A DNA stretch of 64,000 nt from Symsagittifera roscoffensis (lineage: Eukaryota; Xenacoelomorpha; Acoela; Convolutidae): contig NC_087069.1 in assembly GCF_963678635.1 (NCBI RefSeq), positions 22,170,735 to 22,234,734 of the forward strand, written 5' to 3'. Numbering within the stretch: the first letter of the stretch is position 1; each line of letters opens with the position of its first letter. The notes below the pieces were generated by a model that made no database searches, was not told the origin of the DNA, and saw only the letters and a program-made list of their open reading frames with translations. Both the position numbers and the translations under genes were made by a program. Below are positions 9,174 through 20,189 of this stretch, one piece after another.

Positions 9174-12100
9174 TTTTTACTTGTTGACGCGCACATGTTA
9201 TGATGCAATTTTTTATAGATTGTTTTTTATAGATAGTTTTTTATAGATTGAATTTTAGAAAAAAAAATTATATGTGCCGGGTCCGGGTCCCCTGGCTATG
9301 AATTAAGATAGGGAAATGGTTTCCTAAAGTACTAAGATAGGTTATGGGTTTCCCAACGTATGAAGATATCAATTTTCAGATGGTAAGTTTCAGAAAGATT
9401 TTGGCGCTGGATTTATCCATGTTTTAAGATAGTGTATAAATTTGCCTATTCATTAGGACTAGTAAAACAATTTTGTAAAAAGATAGGTTCGCAGTTTAAT
9501 AGGATATATCATACCAAATTTCAGATGTAAGTTTTAAAATATATTTGGCGGCCGGTTTTCTAGCGCTCAATTTTGCCGATACAGCAATGTTTAAGATTCC
9601 AAGCTGTAATGTTGAAAACCCTATGTATTGAATTAAGAAAAAGATTTCTCTCTCACGTCCTATAATAGTTTTTGTCTCAAGTTTTTGGTAAAAATCTCAT
9701 TTTTTTTGAAAAACTATCAGACATCATCTAATCGTAAGGAGGCAATTTTAAACAACAAGAAAACAGCAAGAAAACTCTACAGCAAGGAAACTTTCTTGCT
9801 GTTTAGTAAACAGCAAGAAAACTCTATTGAGTTAATAAATGGTATCATGTTAAGACAATGACGCAAAACTTTGATTAAAAAAATGAGTTTTTTCTTCCTT
9901 TTTCCTTAAAAAAACTGAAATAAGATTTGAATTGATCTAAATTGAGCTAGGATGCGTGTTACATAGTGTTGTGAAGAACAAAAAAAAGCAGCTGAATCTG
10001 TTTCGAAACTTCCAAGTTCTGGGATGAAGCGGACAAAATCCACATGTTTCGACCAAGTGAGTAAAGTTTTTCATATTAGACTCAGCATCAACCCAACCTT
10101 TTCCAATTTACACCTTTTGTTTGAATACCTAACTAATTCCAGCTGAAAATGACTTCTCAGAAAACCTCACTTAAGAAAGAAAACAATTTATCTCATAAAA
10201 ATTACAGATTTTGTTTGCTTAAAAGAGATTTCGTAGAGCAAACACTTTTTTTGACCTGAATTCAATTTTTAAACGTTTTCTGAAAAGGAAGAATTTTCAT
10301 GAGTTTGATTTTTCGCAACCCTGGTTGAGTATCTTTGTTCATCTTAAAAACAAAAAATAGCAACACACAAACAATCGACTTGTTATTTTATCAATCCCAT
10401 CAATTTGATAAAAAAGAATACAATTTGATCTGAAATTCTGGTTGGTTGAGCTTTCAATGAAAATTTCTAGAAATTAGAAGACTCAGAAAAATCCAGAAGT
10501 TAGTGTTAAGGGCTTCATATGAATTTTTACAAGTCATATGAAATTCTATCCTATAGAAGATTCTAGAAATTAATGAAGAGTGACCTCAATTTCTCTGGTT
10601 GAACAATTTTACAACTTTTTTTTCTATGAAAGTTAATGGTAATGACATGAATTTTTCTGGCGGAGTTGTTTATATGACTTTCTAAAAAAACTGAAAACCA
10701 CCTTCTTAGCTTCGTCGAAAAATTTGCATCAACCAAGACTCTTGGATTAATTTTTTAGGCTAATTTTTTTTTATTAAATGAAAATTGCTCTATAAAAATT
10801 TTGTCAAAGTTAATTTTATTCCAGCTTAAACTTTTTTTAGCTTTTGAATTTCTGTAACACAAGTGCTTAAAACTTCTCAAAACTTTTCGACGCTTCAGAA
10901 ATTGAGCTTATTTTTTTTACAGTTATCCAAAATTTTAATTGAGTTTCTTACAAATTCCGAAAACTTTTTTGAATTTTTTAACAAAAAGGCAAAAAATATT
11001 CAAAATTTTACGAAAACTAAAAATGGTTTGGAATTTTTCACAACTGCGCAAAAGCATTTAGGAAATAACTTGCAAGGTTTTGTCCTGGTTTTTCAAAAAG
11101 AATATGCAAAAACCCAACTTTGTTTTTTTTATGAAAATGCGAAATGCGAAAGGTGAAATTTTTTTGTTGAATTATTGCTTAGGAAAGCTATACATTGATG
11201 ACTCCGACCGGTTTTTGCAATTTTAATAATATTTTATGATGTATTTTTCAACTTGATTGATAACAGTGCAAGAAAATTCGACACGAAGCTAAAATTATTT
11301 TATCTTTTCCACAAATAAATATCGAACAACTATTAATTAGAAAAAAAACTTAATCAAAGAGCTATCGAGCAGCAGAAGTTTTCTGGAGGTTTTCTCTAGA
11401 ACGCAGAGATGGTGTAGATTAGAGTGGTTGTTGTGGGGGGTGTTTTGAGGCGTCATTGTTTCTAAGAAGCCCTCATCTTTGTCAATTGACAGCTGATCCT
11501 GCTGATCCATGGTTTTCAGCTGATCCTTCTTCCTCTCAAAGCAAGAGGGAATCATTGACTGGTTGAGCCACATATCTAGGATCAAGAATCTCGGGGTAGT
11601 TAGTTAAGTTCAGACACTTCTCCCATCATTCGCATTGATCCGAGTTAGTGCTCTGTGATGGGTTCTTGCATCATTTGATGTTTGTTGAAATCCCTTTCCA
11701 TCACTCACACCATGGGCCAGAATTAGATTGAAATGTCCATTCGGGCCAAAATTACTCCAAAGACTGTTTTTCGCACTGGAATTTGTACTAGACCAGGCGA
11801 AAGTTCTACAGAGTACATAAGGTTGCTGTTTTGCTCTGAGAAGATCATTTTGAGTTAAAAAAATGAGTCAAAGATACAGAGTGAAAACAAGAGTTATGAC
11901 TTATTTACACCCACGAGAGGAGTTAGTTGACGATAGAAAAGTTGAAAATAAATATTTTTTTATTTAAGGGTGGGGGGTAACTTCATTTCACGTAAGTTGG
12001 TTTAAGAAATGATTTTCCTTATTTGGTTTGTAGTCGGGTCAAATCAGATTTCAGCTTCCTTTTATGGAAACTTCATATAAAAAGTCATTTCCAATCGGAA

Positions 12101-13175
12101 AGAAAGTTCAATTGTTATATGGTTGCGTATCCAATAAGAGGAGTCTTTTAAGGTCTTAGATCTTTCGAATAAATTGAAATATACACAAAAGCAACCGCAA
12201 AAACAAATGACCACCAGTTGTCTGCTGAAAACGTTTTTAAAAAAAATGCCAATTTAAGTAACAAAAGATTAGCTTAAAAAGCATTTACCCAATTTTTTTC
12301 ATCAAATTATCTATTTTTTTTGTATGTAATCAATGAGAAATCGCTGATTTATGAGTAGATAATCAAACTTTTTGATTTGATTGTGAGAATAGTTCAAAGT
12401 TGATGAGATTTTCAGAGCTAAGATCTAGAAATCCTATTCCAAATCTGATCATGCAAGATTTTGAACTTCGAAATTCTTTAAAGAAGTGGAGGAATGAAGA
12501 AATTTTCTGGGCTGTATTGGTTAATTTGGGTTCGAGTAGGGAAAAAAGAGACTTTGATATAATGTCGTGTGTGAAATTTTGTTTATGTAAAAAAATTTTC
12601 TCGAGTAAAATTTTTTTCTTGTCAGGTGTAAGCCAGCCGTAAGCCTGAAGCTTTGATACTCAATAATTTCTTCGAAAAAAAACTGTTTGATTAGTAAGTT
12701 TCCTTAAAATGGGTTTTGCATAGTCGGATAATTCTATTTTGTACCATATGAACATCCAAGAAATAATACTTAAAAATAGGAATGAATGTCTATTTCACCA
12801 ATCAGGAAGTCAAGCAAAAATTTTTTTTGTGAGTAAATTCAAGCGTACTGTAATAAAAATTTTGCAAGTAAAGATGAAAACCAAATATTAAATCACTTCT
12901 GATAATGCTCAAATCTGACTGCTTCATTTCGAAATTGTTTGGTCAATTTTTTCAAGCGACAACAAAGAAAATTAACGTTGTTCAGACTTTCTTTTACGCC
13001 AAAAACAACCGTTCTATATATTGTACAACTCCTTTAAAACTCTATCCTCTTCTTAAAATTTTCAAAAAACATATAAATTTCCACGAAATTTCTGGGAAAT
13101 TTCAGATCTCCCACTTTGATGTGTACCAAGTATTAGTTCCTAATTTTTAGTATTTTGTAATCTCCCATTAATTAG

Positions 13176-14249
13176 ATGCCATTGCTGAAGAAAAACGAGA
13201 AAGGGAAGTGTGGAGAATGTGGCAAAGACGGCTGGCGAGCTGATAAAGAATGACTTAAAAAAAGATGCGCTGAAGCATGCTCCATCAAAATCCAATCTAT
13301 CAACGGTTTGCTCGTCTTGCGAGGAGGAGTTTCCGAGTTACTAATCTCTCCAACAACATCGCAAAAAACATGGAGCGAAACAAGGGAAGCCTAGCGGTAC
13401 TCTAGTGGTTTTGAGTAAAGTTGTGGTGGAGGAAGTGGAAGATGAAGAGAAACTCAAAACGGAGTTCAAGACTTGTCAACATTTCTTGGGGATACAAAAA
13501 TGGTTAATTGGAGGCAAACGTTGTTTAATTTCAAAATTTCTTTGTTAGGTACGAAAATAATCAACGGAAAATTGGATGAAGTATTCAAAAAGCTGGTTTC
13601 CGCTGCAAAAATCAATGTTCCTCTTAGATTTGTTCATCGTAATGTCGAAACAGGAGAATATCGTTATTAATACATACTAGAAAGCAATAATCTGTTTCAA
13701 AATTTACTGTGTACAAAAGTCAAAATGATTACAATCCGGAGAAAAGTGGACAAGGTTGATATCGTGGAGTAAGGAACATTACTGTTTCCCGTTTTGCTGA
13801 AAAAGAACCCAATAGGATGTCAATAGTCTGTCTTGCCCGAACCTTGGCTACGACATACGCAAATGAACTGTCTTTCATGGGATAAAGAAAAACAACCATA
13901 CAAAATCATCTCTGTCTCTTCCGTGCGCTAACATTGTATTTGCATAAGTTTTCTCGATGCTCAAGCATCCGAACTTTTTACAAAATTTTATCGGAATCTG
14001 GATACGACCCAAAGAATTTTTGCGGAGTGTCAATTGGCGATTTACCTCTAATCGAGGAAATAGCTGATCGCATTGTAATCATATATCATTTTGACATTCA
14101 AGAAGCAGAACTATTGAAAGTTTGATAAGACAGTCAGATTGCTAAGACTGAAAAATCATATCATTCAACCGAATGATAATGATTTGTTCATCAGGTTTGT
14201 TCGATGTCCTAGCTGTGACCCTTTCTTCCACATCACTTCAACAAACATC
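13176..14249 (+). pseudogene. Broken C2H2 zinc-finger gene, Polinton-type PolB N-terminal region (copy B)
   Basis: This is the duplicate of 4678-5751 with the same stops and frameshifts and a few extra changes, for example one G lost near 14117. The last readable block is RFVRCPSCDPFFHITSTN, then the gap. Whether the polymerase part or BEL/Pao sequence follows is hidden by the N run. Confidence 0.6.
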
Positions 14250-14449
14250 NNNNNNNNNNNNNNNNNNNNNNNNNNNNNNNNNNNNNNNNNNNNNNNNNNN
14301 NNNNNNNNNNNNNNNNNNNNNNNNNNNNNNNNNNNNNNNNNNNNNNNNNNNNNNNNNNNNNNNNNNNNNNNNNNNNNNNNNNNNNNNNNNNNNNNNNNNN
14401 NNNNNNNNNNNNNNNNNNNNNNNNNNNNNNNNNNNNNNNNNNNNNNNNN
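14250..14449. other. Assembly gap, 200 N
   Basis: Exactly 200 N, as are the other two gaps. The uniform length implies a placeholder and not a measured size. Confidence 0.99.
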
Positions 14450-15499
14450 CGGATATGACTGTATACCTGTCGTACACGGCCCCCCACATAAATGGGACTT
14501 GAAAATATTCAATATTCACAATGAAAGGATAAAATCCTGGTTCAGGCTTAAAGTGGTCCCTTTCAGCAACAGGTGATGATTCACGTAAAAAAGCTGTTGT
14601 TGGTAGAACTTATTCCGACCTGTTTTATCGAACAAAATTGTCGTGAGCAAAATAACCAGTGTACTTGTTTTCGGCAGCGTTCTTGACATTTTCCACATAG
14701 AGATCTTAAAGAATTCGAGTAGCTAATTTTATAATCGTAATTGTCCTATTTAGAAAGTTTTTCGGGTTGATTTTTACTTTGGAAGTATCAAGCTTGTGAA
14801 ATCCGTTACTTGAAATGAAATACGATTTTTTGATGACATTCAAATACTAACACTTGCATCTGTTTTTTGGCAGCATTAGTCTTTTGCAACAGGTTTTTGC
14901 TTTTCCTCTTCTGTACCGACACATTAAAGAATTGGTTCAAAGAAATTATTTCATGAGCTTCAAAGTTAAGTCGGAACAATACAAAATGTCGGGTTCATGT
15001 TGTTCAAATTCTCAGTTTCAAGATGAATGAAATCATTGCTCTGACTAAAAAAGACTACTCATCAGAGCGATGCCTTGACCCATACGACTCCCCCTTAACG
15101 ACAACGGAGAACTGTTGGGTTTACAAAAAATTGGCGACATAAAAAATGAAAATTTTTCAAGTTTAAAAGTCATTTTTTTTTAAAGTTTAGCTATTTTTCA
15201 GTCAGATTTTTTTCAGCGTATAGCTACATTTTGATCAGAGTAAGAATCCGCTCTAGACTTTCATGGAAATAACTTGATTATAATTGATGATATTAGCAAA
15301 AAAACTTGACCGATATAATCGATTTTCTTGACCCATCTAACCTTGAAAATGGATTTTTAGAGGATTATTAATCGAATGGTTTCGACATTAAAAAATCCAA
15401 AATAATCAATTATAATCGATAATAATCCATTTTTGCTTTCAAAATAATCAATTACCTTTTGTTCATAAAACCCAAAAAAAATTTTTCCTGTTTTTTGCA
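14450..15499. other. Unassigned non-coding sequence
   Basis: No domain or exon recognised. At 15270-15465 the motifs ATAATCGAT, ATAATCAAT and ATTATAATTGAT recur in both orientations and could form weak hairpins. Confidence 0.4.
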
Positions 15500-15559
15500 A
15501 ATGTAAAACGTTACGCAAAACTAGAACCCGAATGAACATATTCATCCCTGTGTACATAC

Positions 15560-15832
15560 AACACCCTGAACTCACCTCCCCAACATTCGCCATCAGCCCC
15601 TATTTTCACTCCCCACCCTTTCACGCCCACAACCACTCCCCCCCCCCCCACCCGACAACACCCCCTATCCCCCCCCCCACCACACACACACACGCATACA
15701 CCCTTCAAACTCCGCACACATCCTCTTCTTCACCTCCTTCCACGCCACCTTCTCACCCCACTCGTTCCATACACCCCCACGCACCATACACACACACACA
15801 CACACACACGCGCACGCACGCACACACACCCT
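15560..15832. repeat. C-rich low-complexity tract with CA/CG microsatellites
   Basis: The plus strand is overwhelmingly C, A and T with almost no G for about 250 bp. It has poly-C runs (about 15639-15649 and 15669-15678), CA repeats (about 15682-15691 and 15788-15808) and CGCACGCACG. Such DNA can form Z-DNA or i-motif/G-quadruplex structures. The open frames across it (Pro/His/Thr-rich on plus, Gly/Val-rich on minus) are composition artefacts. Confidence 0.9.
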
Positions 15833-15946
15833 TCAACCTTCTTCGCCCAACGACACAGTTCCTAAGAGTTCAAAGACGACTCGGCCAAGCTCTTTGTATC
15901 CGGCACAAATCATTTCCTCTGTAACATTTCGCATCTTCACCAATCG
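15833..15946 (-). pseudogene. Trypsin-like serine protease remnant
   Basis: The minus strand reads about 37 codons ending in a stop at 15833. They contain NVTEEMICAGYKELG, then FELLGTVSLG, which match the stretch before and after the active-site serine loop of S1 (chymotrypsin-fold) proteases. The loop with the catalytic Ser (the D-S-GDSGGP region) is missing between them. It lies in the same orientation as the better trypsin relic at 24518-24880, and the + LTR element sits between the two. Confidence 0.5.
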
Positions 15947-16602
15947 TAACGTTTGGCTGTTAGGATCAGTTCAAAATTGACGTCTTCAAACGTCAGATTT
16001 TTCAAATCTTAGCGTATATCCCCATCCCATGGTAACAAGCGTTCTGCTCTCGCAAGCAAGATGTGTTTAATCAGGTTGTTAAATAGAACAATATTTTTCA
16101 TTTTCAAACTCGCGATGTCTTTGTTAAATGATTCATTGTAATGTTTTGGATGCAGGTTTATTTTTTTCACGCTTTTAATGTTTTCTCTAATTTCTTTTTC
16201 AGTTTGGTATCTATCGGCAAAGATGCGCCGTATGTTTTCAGTGTTCATCTATTCATGGTAAAAACAATGAGCTGCCGAAATTGTTGATGTATAAAAAACC
16301 GATACCAAACTAGCTTTTTTCAATTACTGTTTTGCTTCGAATTTTATTTTTTGGATGTAAAATTTTAGTAATTTTGCACAAAAGTTTCTGACTTTTTGTT
16401 TCGACTGTCTGGTCCTTGTACTTCTGGTAGTCAATAGTAGCATTGAATCAAGAGTGATTTTTTTTAGTACCATAGGTACTCTTTTTTATCGATACTAATT
16501 TCTTAATTTGTAAAAATGTGTAGAACAAAAAATATATAAAGCAAAATGCAACGTTTCAAATACTCTATTTTCTATTCTTTTCCATTTTTTTTTCTATTCA
16601 TT
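15947..16602. other. AT-rich sequence left of the plus-strand LTR element
   Basis: No recognisable gene. Confidence 0.4.
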
Positions 16603-16927
16603 GTGACAATGTAGCATTCAAAGTCAATTTCCTAAAGACTATTAATTGTAATTTGTTTACTTTTTAATGTTTTTCAAGTGCATGCAAAAGCAAAATTAAT
16701 ATTGTTGATTCCTTGTGTTGTGATTGTGTGTTTCAACGTAATAACCTTGACCTCTAGCCACCAATTAGTTACCATTCAGTTGTGCTTTATACGAAATACA
16801 TTGGACTTCGCGTCATGATTGTTTTCTTTAGACAACAGTAAGTTTTAATTCAACACAATTTTTTTTATTCTCTTAACTTAGCTTAGTTAGCTTTAGTATA
16901 CCAGTGGTATCGGAACACTTCTTATTA
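16603..16927 (+). repeat. 5' LTR of the plus-strand Gypsy element
   Basis: 16716-16927 matches the 3' LTR (22964-23070) and the LTR at 24952-25220: TTGTGATTGTGTGTTT, TTTTAATTCAACACAATT, TATACCAGTGGTAT and final CACTTCTTATTA. It retains a block of about 110 bp (16747-16850, with GACCTCTAG and TTGGACTTCGCG) that the 3' LTR lacks but the minus-strand LTR has. Confidence 0.65.
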
Positions 16928-17935
16928 TGGCGCAGTCAACTGATTCGACTAATTGGATCAACCAGCTCCACCTGGCCATCATTGCCAAATAGAACTTGGA
17001 CAAAGATAATCTGAAAGAATCATTGGAGTCGGAAAAAAATTTTAGAGGAGAAACGCAATTTCGGAGGGATGAGGAGTAACGAAGCAGACAAGAAAGTAAG
17101 ATCCATCCTTTACTTGGCCTTAGGAGCCGAGGGGAAAAGAGTGTTTTGTCAAAAACACCCAAGAGTTAAGAGCTTAACAATTTCCTTCAAAAAAACTTTC
17201 GACCTTCCGGACGCAGCATTTGTCAAATCAGCGAACATTACGTTTGAACGATATAGGTTATTGAGCCGAAAACCGAAGGACAGAGATTCCTACGAACAAT
17301 TTTGGGGATTTTTATCAGATTTAGCTAGATCTTGAGAAATTGGAATTAATGCAGAACAGGACTGGATAAGAGAGGTATCCATATTCAATATGAGAAATTA
17401 TGATCTCCAACAAACACGCTAATCGGAAATGCTAAATCCAGTGGATGCACTCAACCAAGCGTTTATCGGTGAGAAAGGTTGATAAAATCATTTAAAACTA
17501 ACGAACATGAAGAGGGCAAATAACGACAATAGCGGCAGAGTGTACAGCATTTTTAATTCTGTAAAAAAGGAACCAAGTCTGAATGTAGAAAAATTCAACA
17601 TCTTATTGAAATGTGGAAATGATTTTACTAAAAAACATTTGAACGTTTGCTCAGCAAAAGAAAAATTATGTAGCAATCGTAAATACAAAGAACAATTTGG
17701 AAGCCTTTGTAAGTCAAAAGGAAGAAGGCCAGTTGTAAATTAGGTTGAAGAAAATAAAAATAATCAAAATTGTCCATATTACCCAGGGGTTTCACAAGTG
17801 ATCTCAGAAGAAAAATTTTGTGGAGTGATAAGTGCCTGGACATAGGAACAAGTGACAATGACGATTACTCGATGGTAAATATACGAGCTATCTACGATGA
17901 TAACTATCTCGAAAGAAGAAACTTGTAAACATCGG
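16927..17935 (+). pseudogene. gag: Gypsy gag with nucleocapsid zinc-knuckle region
   Basis: From ATG 16927 the frame reads MAQSTDSTNWINQLHLAII and soon stops at 16990. In another frame 17069-17335 gives a capsid part with ILYLALGAEGKRVF, HPRVKSLTISF and YEQFWGFLSDLARS. A stop follows, then EIGINAEQDWIREVSIFNM. The nucleocapsid part (17507-17743) has CGNDFTKKHLNVCSAKEKLC, a Cys/His cluster of retroviral-knuckle type with a damaged second half. Its closest partner is the amplified gag at 28741-36842 (GAEGKRVFAQKHPRVKVL). Confidence 0.85.
16928..16945 (+). promoter_or_regulatory. Candidate tRNA primer-binding site
   Basis: TGGCGCAGTCAACTGATT starts immediately after the LTR end. TGGCGCAGTC is the primer-binding form known from several Gypsy-type elements of the 17.6/297 kind, which use a tRNA-Ser. 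An ATG at 16927-16929 uses the last LTR base as its A, so the gag start would overlap the primer-binding site. Confidence 0.6.
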
Positions 17936-18362
17936 ATTAGGTGAGGACGCAATTGTAATTATGAATATTCCAGTGGATTCAGCTAGTCCAGTAAGCTTTC
18001 TGAAACAGAATAAGCTACATGAGCTAAAACTGAGAGACCAACAAATGAAAATTCTAACTGTTGACAAGAAAGTCCTGGCACTGTATTGCGGCTTCACCAA
18101 CAAAACAATTAAAGTTATCGGTAAAAATGTAGTCATTATACAACCCAACGGATGGATTTCAGAAAAAACTACATTATTTATCATCACTGGACACGAGAGG
18201 AAAATCTTGGGCAACGAGAACTTACCCCGAATCGGAATAGAAATTGCGCAGAAACAACCGTTACTGCCGGTGAACAACGGTTACTGCCAGGAAACAACCG
18301 TTACTGCCGGTGAACCGTTTTTGCCGGTGAACCGTTACTACCGGTCTTCCGGATTCGTGTAA
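17936..18362 (+). pseudogene. Gypsy retropepsin (aspartic protease) domain
   Basis: NIPVDSASPVSFLKQ contains the active-site Asp in a DSAS context. ERKILGNENLPRIGIEI is the typical second half of a Ty3/Gypsy retropepsin. The C-terminal 35 residues are replaced by translation of a GC-richer minisatellite (18252-18351). The domain itself is open for about 100 codons, so it is the best-preserved part of this pol. In the minus-strand relative the same Asp is Tyr. Confidence 0.85.
18252..18351 (+). repeat. Minisatellite inside pol (CCGTTACTGCCGGTGAA units)
   Basis: Five degenerate units of about 17-21 bp, e.g. AACAACCGTTACTGCCGGTG, then shorter AACCGTTTTTGCCGGTG and AACCGTTACTACCGGT. They sit between the retropepsin and the RT and are much richer in GC than the surroundings. 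Confidence 0.85.
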
Positions 18363-19260
18363 GTCTATTGTCCATTCGAATACAATTCTCAAAATGTAAA
18401 AATTGTTTTAACGGAGTAGGGAAAATATTATTGGATATAAAGACTACACATTTCTATTCCCCATTTAAACCAATTCAAACCAAAGGTAGAAGAGTTCCTT
18501 TGCATTTACTAAAAAGCGTAAAAACCGAATTGAATAGAAAGGAAAAAGAAGGGCACAGTGTGAATTTGACAAATGCGAAGAAGACTGTTTCATAAGCCCA
18601 ACGTTAATTACAAGAATAAAGGATGGCAGCATTAATTTAGCTTCAGACTCTGAACTTATAAACGACCAGATATTTAAAACTAAATATCAATTGCCAAACT
18701 TTTACGAACATATCGACAACATCGCTCTCCAACTCTCAAATAAAAACTCAGTAACATGTGATTCAGTAACTTCGAATCAAAAAACTCCTAGAGCCAGTTA
18801 AAACTACGCAATGATACGCGCAAACAATGCAATTTTAGCATAGTACGGAGCGAAACCACCGGAACCTATCTTTTTAACGGGATTAAATGTTTTGCGAGAT
18901 TTACTAAACAATTCCAAAAGGTATGGATTCTTCATTAAAAGATAATCCGTTTACCAACTGCTACATCAATGATATTTTAATTGCTTCGAAAGGATCTTTA
19001 GAATAACATGGTTGGGATTCAAGATCTCGCATTCAGGAGTAAAGCCATTGGTTGGGAAATCGGATTCAATAAAAAATCCTTCAAACCCGAAGAAATTTTT
19101 GAAAGATGAATCCGATTTCCCAAAGAATGGTTTTACTCCTGAGTGCGAAATCTTGAACTACAACCATTCAAAAATTTTTAGAAAGAACGAACTTTTCTCA
19201 CACTTAACTGCCATGCTTTTGCTTTCTAGAATAATTAAAACCTAAGATCATTCCTTGGTT
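18363..19260 (+). pseudogene. Gypsy reverse transcriptase remnant
   Basis: 18368-18595 encodes the RT N-terminal region (PFKPIQTKGRRVPLHLLKSV). 18597-18770 continues with SPTLITRIKDGS and NDQIFKTKYQLPN. The palm is mostly lost: a short stretch near 18958-18990 reads CYINDILIASKG, the place of the catalytic Y-x-D-D, here YIND. 19012-19090 reads GFKISHSGVKPLVGKSDSI, then enters a foldback. There are many stops and a deleted central palm. Confidence 0.85.
19007..19169. repeat. 62-bp-arm foldback created inside RT
   Basis: 19007-19068 and 19107-19169 are inverted complements at roughly 85 percent identity (for example CAGGAGTAAAGCCATT against AATGGTTTTACTCCTG). The loop is 38 bp. Because the left arm is genuine RT coding sequence, the right arm is a later inverted copy of it. 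Confidence 0.9.
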
Positions 19261-19845
19261 CAATAAACCGGCACAAGAAAATCTTCCCTAGTCTGTCAAT
19301 ACTGAGCTTACCGCTACATCCTTTTTTAGTCAAAAAGTTAGTTTATCATTTCAATGATTCTCACACACGAAAACATTCGAAGAACTAAAAAGAAAAATTG
19401 TAAATATCATGAAGAATAATCACTTTGATATAAGTGCTATTGATATTAGAACAATGGGATGGGAAACAATGGTTAAAAATTGCTTTCGCGTCTCGATTTT
19501 CAAACACGCACCAAATGAAAAACTCTACAAAATAGCTTGAGCTTTTGAGAGTGGTTTGGGCAACAGAACATTACAATATTTATTTAAACGGCGCTGAGTT
19601 TGAAATGGTAACGGATCATAAAGCACTGTTATCGGCGTTAACCGCGAAAGAGAGCGATAAAACGTTGCATAGTTGACTGACCCGTAGGGTAAACCGACTT
19701 CTGCCGTTTAATTTTAAAATGAAGCACATACCAGGAAAAGAAATGGGATTTACCGATTTATTGTCGAGTTTACCCTTAGGAAAACCCCTCCCACCCTCAC
19801 ATTATGGAAACGAATTCGTGGTGGCAACGGTTAACAAAGATTAAA
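19261..19845 (+). pseudogene. Gypsy RNase H domain
   Basis: After damaged linker sequence, one frame from about 19552 reads WATEHYNIYLNGAEFEMVTD, HKALLSAL, a TGA, then LPFNFKMKHIPGKEMGFTDL and LPPSHYGNEFVVATVNK to a TAA near 19843. TDHKAL and the HIPGKEMG..DLLS block are the standard RNase H end of Gypsy pol. The upstream part is scrambled. Confidence 0.85.
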
Positions 19846-20189
19846 AAATGTTACTGTAAATAATAACTGTAAAAAAAAGAATTGTATAGAAAACGATTTG
19901 TTGATTGATATTCCAACGGATGTATACACTGTAAATCCTATTACTAACTTGGCTTGCGTAAATATAATGGTGTGAAAGAACGAAAATCTACCACATATCC
20001 AACGGTCGTTCTTAGCGAATCTTCTTAATTACGTCACAGACACACTATGCAATTCTAATCACTTGCTTTTAGAGTCCTGTATGAGCAGTTGCATTCCATT
20101 AAGATTCTCCAAATTTAGTTTTAACCAAAATTTCTTATCAGGCAAATCTTACTTTTTCTTTTAAATACCATCAAAATTATCATTTTATT
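19846..20189 (+). other. Degenerate linker between RNase H and integrase
   Basis: The stretch lies where Gypsy pol carries its RNase H-integrase linker. No reading frame survives. Confidence 0.4.

Larger units (their letters stand above)
8503..14249. repeat. Long direct repeat, copy B, cut by a gap
   Basis: This is the near-identical partner of 1-5751. It ends at a 200-N gap exactly where copy A passes into BEL/Pao sequence. That coincidence suggests the contig stopped because the assembler met a high-copy transposon. It carries the same disruptions of the zinc-finger relic as copy A, so the duplication, if real, is younger than the inactivation. Confidence 0.95.

Noticed and set aside
14139-14576. 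Open frames crossing the N run
   Set aside because: They exist only because N is translated as X. The same holds at 36722-37085 and 60676-60996.
15532-15924. 130-codon plus-strand frame and 68-codon minus-strand frame across the C-rich tract
   Set aside because: The products are Pro/His/Thr- or Gly/Val-rich translations of low-complexity DNA. The only supportable coding signal is the trypsin scrap at its right edge in another frame.
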